DNA of 16,155 nt from an uncultured Bacteroidales bacterium (GTDB taxonomy: Bacteria; Bacteroidota; Bacteroidia; Bacteroidales; UBA932). This document shows positions 13,275 through 16,155 of this stretch, one piece after another; position 1 is the first letter of the stretch, and each line of letters starts with the position of its first letter. A program made the position numbers and the translations under genes. The stretch is from contig CABTXO010000010.1 in the NCBI GenBank assembly GCA_902488725.1, forward strand, positions 1 to 16,155. The letters run 5' to 3'. The notes under the pieces are model-generated. The model made no database searches. It was not told the origin of the DNA and was given only the letters and a program-made list of their open reading frames with translations.

Positions 13275-16155
13275 TCAGTCTTTTCCCTTCAGTTTCTGCA
13301 GAACGTCCAAGGCTTTCGGTATCGAATCGATGCCGCGTGTCACGATCTTGAGTTTTCCTTCCGCCTGCTTCAAGTTGAAGCGCTTGTCATCGGCGTTGAC
13401 ATTCTTCAGCACCCGGGAAAAAGCAGGGGACTTGTAGTAGGGAGACATCGGATTCGAGAGGAAGAACAGAATCATCATGCCGTTCTTGACGATGATCTTC
13501 TCGAATCCAAGCCGTCCGCCCAGGTTGCGGATCTTCACGACGTTGAACAGATTCTCCACCTCTTCCGGCAAGGCTCCGAAGCGGTCGGAAAGCTGGGCCT
13601 GCACCCGGTCGATCTCCTTGTCGGTCTGGAGACCGTCGAGTTGCTTGTAGATCCGGATCTTCTCCGCCGTGATGTCGATGTAGGAATCCGGGATCAGGGC
13701 CGCCTGGTCGGTCTCTACCGTACAGTCCTCCACGAAGGAATCCTGCCGGCTGCGGGCGGAGAAACCCGTCTCCACCCCTAATTCCTCCATCGCTTCGGCC
13801 AGAATCTTCTGATAGGTTTCGTATCCCATGTCCAGGATGAAGCCGCTTTGCTCGGCCCCAAGCAGGTTGCCTGCGCCGCGGATGTCCAGATCCTGCATGG
13901 CGATGTTGAAGCCGCTGCCCAAGTCGGAGAATTCCTCGATGGCGCGCAGCCGCCTGCGGGCATCGTCCGTGATGCTGACCAGCGGCGGTACGATCAGGTA
14001 GCAGAAGGCTTTCCGGTTGGACCGTCCGACCCGTCCCCGGAGCTGATGCAGGTCGCTCAGGCCGAAGTTCTGCGCCTGGTTGATGAGGATCGTGTTGGCA
14101 TTCGGGATGTCCAGCCCGTTCTCAATGATGGTGGTGCAGAGCAGCATGTCGTAGTCGCCGCGGATGAAATCCAGCATCCGGTTCTCCAGTTCCTTCGGCT
14201 CCATCTGGCCGTGGGCGATGCAGATCTTCATGTCGGGCACCAGCCGGTGCAGGATGTCGTGGATGGACTGCAGTTCTTCCACCTTGTTGTGGAGGAAGAA
14301 AACCTGTCCGCCGCGCTTCAGTTCGTAATGGAGGATGCTCTTGATCTCGGCCTCGTCGAACAGGATGATCTCGGTCTGGGTCGGAATCCGGTTCGGGGGA
14401 GGGGGGTTGATGATCGACAGATCACGCGCGCCCAGCAGAGAGAACTGCAAGGTCCTCGGGATCGGGGTCGCCGTGAGGGTGAGGGTGTCCACGGAAGCCT
14501 TGAACCGGCGGAGTTTTTCCTTGGCGGAAACCCCGAACTTCTGTTCCTCGTCGATGATCAGCAGTCCCAGATTCTTGAATTCGAAGGTGTTGCCAAGCAG
14601 TTTGTGGGTTCCGATCACGATGTCAAGCCGTCCTTCCCGGAGCCTTTCGCGGATGTCGGAAACCTCTTTCGTCGTACGCAGGCGGCTGACATATTCAATC
14701 GTGCAGGGAAAATTTTTCAACCGTTCCTTGAAAGTCGTGAAATGCTGCAGGGCCAAAATCGTGGTTGGCACCAGAACGGCCACCTGCTTGCCGTCCGTGA
14801 CGGCCTTGAACGCCGCCCGGATGGCGATTTCCGTCTTGCCGAAGCCCACGTCGCCGCAGATCAGCCGGTCCATCGGACTGTCGTCTTCCATGTCTCGCTT
14901 GACAGCGCGGGTCGCCGCCTCCTGGTCCGGCGTGTCCTCGTACATGAAGGACGATTCCAGTTCCTCCTGCAGGTAGCTGTCCGGCGAAAAGGCGAATCCC
15001 TTGGATGATTTTCGTTTCGCATAGAGCTGGATGAGATCCTTGGCGATGTCCTTGATCTTGGATTTGGCACTCGTCTTGAGCGTCTGCCAGCTCTTGGAAC
15101 CCAGCTTGTTGATTTTCGGCACCTCCCCGTCCTTGGAACGGAAACGGGAGATCTTGTTGAGGGCATGGACGGACACGAAGACCACGTCTCCGTCCTTGTA
15201 CATCAGTTTCACCACCTCGCGCATCCGGCCCATGTCGTCCCGCAGCCGGACCAGCCCGCCGAACACGCCGACTCCGTGGTCGATGTGGACGACATAGTCT
15301 CCGATGTTGAAGGCTGCCAGATCGTTGAGCGTCAGCTGCTCGCTTTTGTCCACCATCCGCCGCAGGCTGACCCGGTGGAAGCGGTCGAAGATTTCATGGT
15401 CGGAATAGCAGCAGATTTTGTCCGCCCGGTCGATGAAGCCGGCATGGATGTTCCTGCCCGCCACGAATTCCGGCACCAGTCCGCCGTTCTGGATCAGGAT
15501 GGACTTGAGCCGTTCGATCTGAGTATTTTTTTCACTGAATATGCAGACGCGGTAGTTGTTTTCCAGTTTTTCCCGGATGTCGGCCGTCAGCAACTCGAAA
15601 TTTTTGTTGAAGACCGGCTGCGGCGCGATGCTGAAGGGAATGACCTCATCGTTCTCCACGGCCAGCGGCGTGTCGATGAACACCTTCCGGAAGGACTCCA
15701 TTGCGGAGAAGAATTCCCTTTTCCGGTACATGTCGGAAGAATCCAGCCACAGGAGGGTGTCTTTCGGGAATATTTCCGCGACCGGTATGCCGGTTTCCGC
15801 ACCTGGATCCACCAGGTCCGAAAAAATGTCCACCGATTCCCGCTCCTCCTTCGACAGCTGGGTGTTGCTGTTGAAGACGTGGATGTCCTCGATCTCGTTG
15901 CCGAAGAACGACACTCTGTAGGGGTCGTTGTCGGCATAGGAGAAGATGTCGATGATGGAACCGCGGACAGCGTACTGTCCAGGCCGGGACACGAAGTCCA
16001 CCTTCTCGAAGCCTTGCGCGGAAAGCTCGTCCCGGATCTTCTCGTGGGAAATTTCGTCTCCCTTCCGGATCTGCAGCAGGGCGCTCTTCACCTTCGAAGG
16101 AGCCGGAACGGGTTCTTCCAGCGCCTCTGGATAGGTGACAATGAAGATGCGTTCC
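13275..16155 (-). CDS. mfd: Transcription-repair coupling factor Mfd (5' end missing)
   Basis: The C-terminal 959 residues of Mfd, which removes stalled RNA polymerase from damaged DNA and recruits UvrA. The frame stays open to the window edge, where it reads RIFIVTYPEAL, a stretch that falls more than 100 residues into known Mfd proteins, so the true start is outside. The internal GTG at 16091 is not the start. Domains in order of translation: the UvrB-like region (to about 15500); the RNA-polymerase-interacting domain around 15253-15310 (GDYVVHIDHGVGVFGG); and the RecG-type translocase with Walker A GFGKTE near 14831-14850, the DEEQ box at 14541-14552, TATPIPRT near 14455-14480 and GRVGRSNRK near 14009-14040. 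The TRCF C-terminal domain ends KLKGKD. It is complete in this part, without frameshift, and is followed by coaX after 16 nt. Confidence 0.96.
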   Translation of the reverse strand, partial: ERIFIVTYPEALEEPVPAPSKVKSALLQIRKGDEISHEKIRDELSAQGFEKVDFVSRPGQYAVRGSIIDIFSYADNDPYRVSFFGNEIEDIHVFNSNTQLSKEERESVDIFSDLVDPGAETGIPVAEIFPKDTLLWLDSSDMYRKREFFSAMESFRKVFIDTPLAVENDEVIPFSIAPQPVFNKNFELLTADIREKLENNYRVCIFSEKNTQIERLKSILIQNGGLVPEFVAGRNIHAGFIDRADKICCYSDHEIFDRFHRVSLRRMVDKSEQLTLNDLAAFNIGDYVVHIDHGVGVFGGLVRLRDDMGRMREVVKLMYKDGDVVFVSVHALNKISRFRSKDGEVPKINKLGSKSWQTLKTSAKSKIKDIAKDLIQLYAKRKSSKGFAFSPDSYLQEELESSFMYEDTPDQEAATRAVKRDMEDDSPMDRLICGDVGFGKTEIAIRAAFKAVTDGKQVAVLVPTTILALQHFTTFKERLKNFPCTIEYVSRLRTTKEVSDIRERLREGRLDIVIGTHKLLGNTFEFKNLGLLIIDEEQKFGVSAKEKLRRFKASVDTLTLTATPIPRTLQFSLLGARDLSIINPPPPNRIPTQTEIILFDEAEIKSILHYELKRGGQVFFLHNKVEELQSIHDILHRLVPDMKICIAHGQMEPKELENRMLDFIRGDYDMLLCTTIIENGLDIPNANTILINQAQNFGLSDLHQLRGRVGRSNRKAFCYLIVPPLVSITDDARRRLRAIEEFSDLGSGFNIAMQDLDIRGAGNLLGAEQSGFILDMGYETYQKILAEAMEELGVETGFSARSRQDSFVEDCTVETDQAALIPDSYIDITAEKIRIYKQLDGLQTDKEIDRVQAQLSDRFGALPEEVENLFNVVKIRNLGGRLGFEKIIVKNGMMILFFLSNPMSPYYKSPAFSRVLKNVNADDKRFNLKQAEGKLKIVTRGIDSIPKALDVLQKLKGKD

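Overview
The window looks like a chromosomal segment from a Bacteroidota member, most likely the Bacteroidales, and perhaps a moderately GC-rich Rikenellaceae/Alistipes-like gut bacterium. This rests on three things. Bacteroidota-type promoter elements (TTTG and TAnnTTTG) sit in front of several genes. The gene set coaX / outer-membrane protein / TPR protein / lptC / ppiD is arranged as I remember it from Bacteroidales. The protein sequences also have a Bacteroidales flavour (GalK, YchF, YeiH-type transporter). The genus is an inference; no rRNA or tRNA is present to settle it.

Layout, left to right. (1) 2-136: the C-terminal end of a probable outer-membrane protein, plus strand. (2) 193-3263: a tight plus-strand cluster behind a well-matched promoter. 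It encodes a YeiH/PSE-family ('putative sulfate exporter') membrane protein, a 90-residue two-helix membrane protein starting directly at the transporter's stop codon, a CpXC-type zinc-ribbon protein, and a secreted small beta-barrel-like protein. (3) 3264-3516: the longest stretch without a gene (253 nt), between convergent genes. It holds a 110-bp imperfect palindrome with perfect 12-bp ends flanked by CAA on both sides (MITE-like, or a structured RNA), and a separate strong hairpin just downstream of galK. (4) 3517-5781, minus strand: galactokinase with its own promoter, preceded by a secreted endonuclease/exonuclease/phosphatase-family protein. (5) 5782-5908: a divergent regulatory region with a perfect 12-bp palindrome, a 16-bp direct repeat spaced 21 bp, and the ychF promoter. 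(6) 5909-7012: the ATPase/GTPase ychF, closed by a bidirectional terminator. (7) 16155 down to 7094, minus strand: mfd (5' end outside the window), coaX, a FadL/PorV-like outer-membrane barrel, a secreted TPR protein, lptC and a PpiD-like chaperone. Gaps are -29 to 16 nt up to lptC and 69 nt before ppiD.

The minus-strand block joins transcription-coupled repair (Mfd) and the first step of CoA synthesis (CoaX) to four envelope-biogenesis genes: LPS transport (LptC), periplasmic folding (PpiD), and a barrel/TPR pair of unknown role that probably belongs to the same task. The plus-strand block is the least explained: a transporter of uncertain substrate with a dedicated small membrane partner, a metal-binding soluble protein and an envelope protein. 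I see no prophage, CRISPR array, insertion-sequence transposase, toxin-antitoxin pair or defence system. Most of the window is ordinary core genome. The best leads are the 110-bp palindromic element, the YeiH cluster, the divergent operator-like repeats, and unusual residues in two conserved motifs (YchF G4 and CoaX motif 1).
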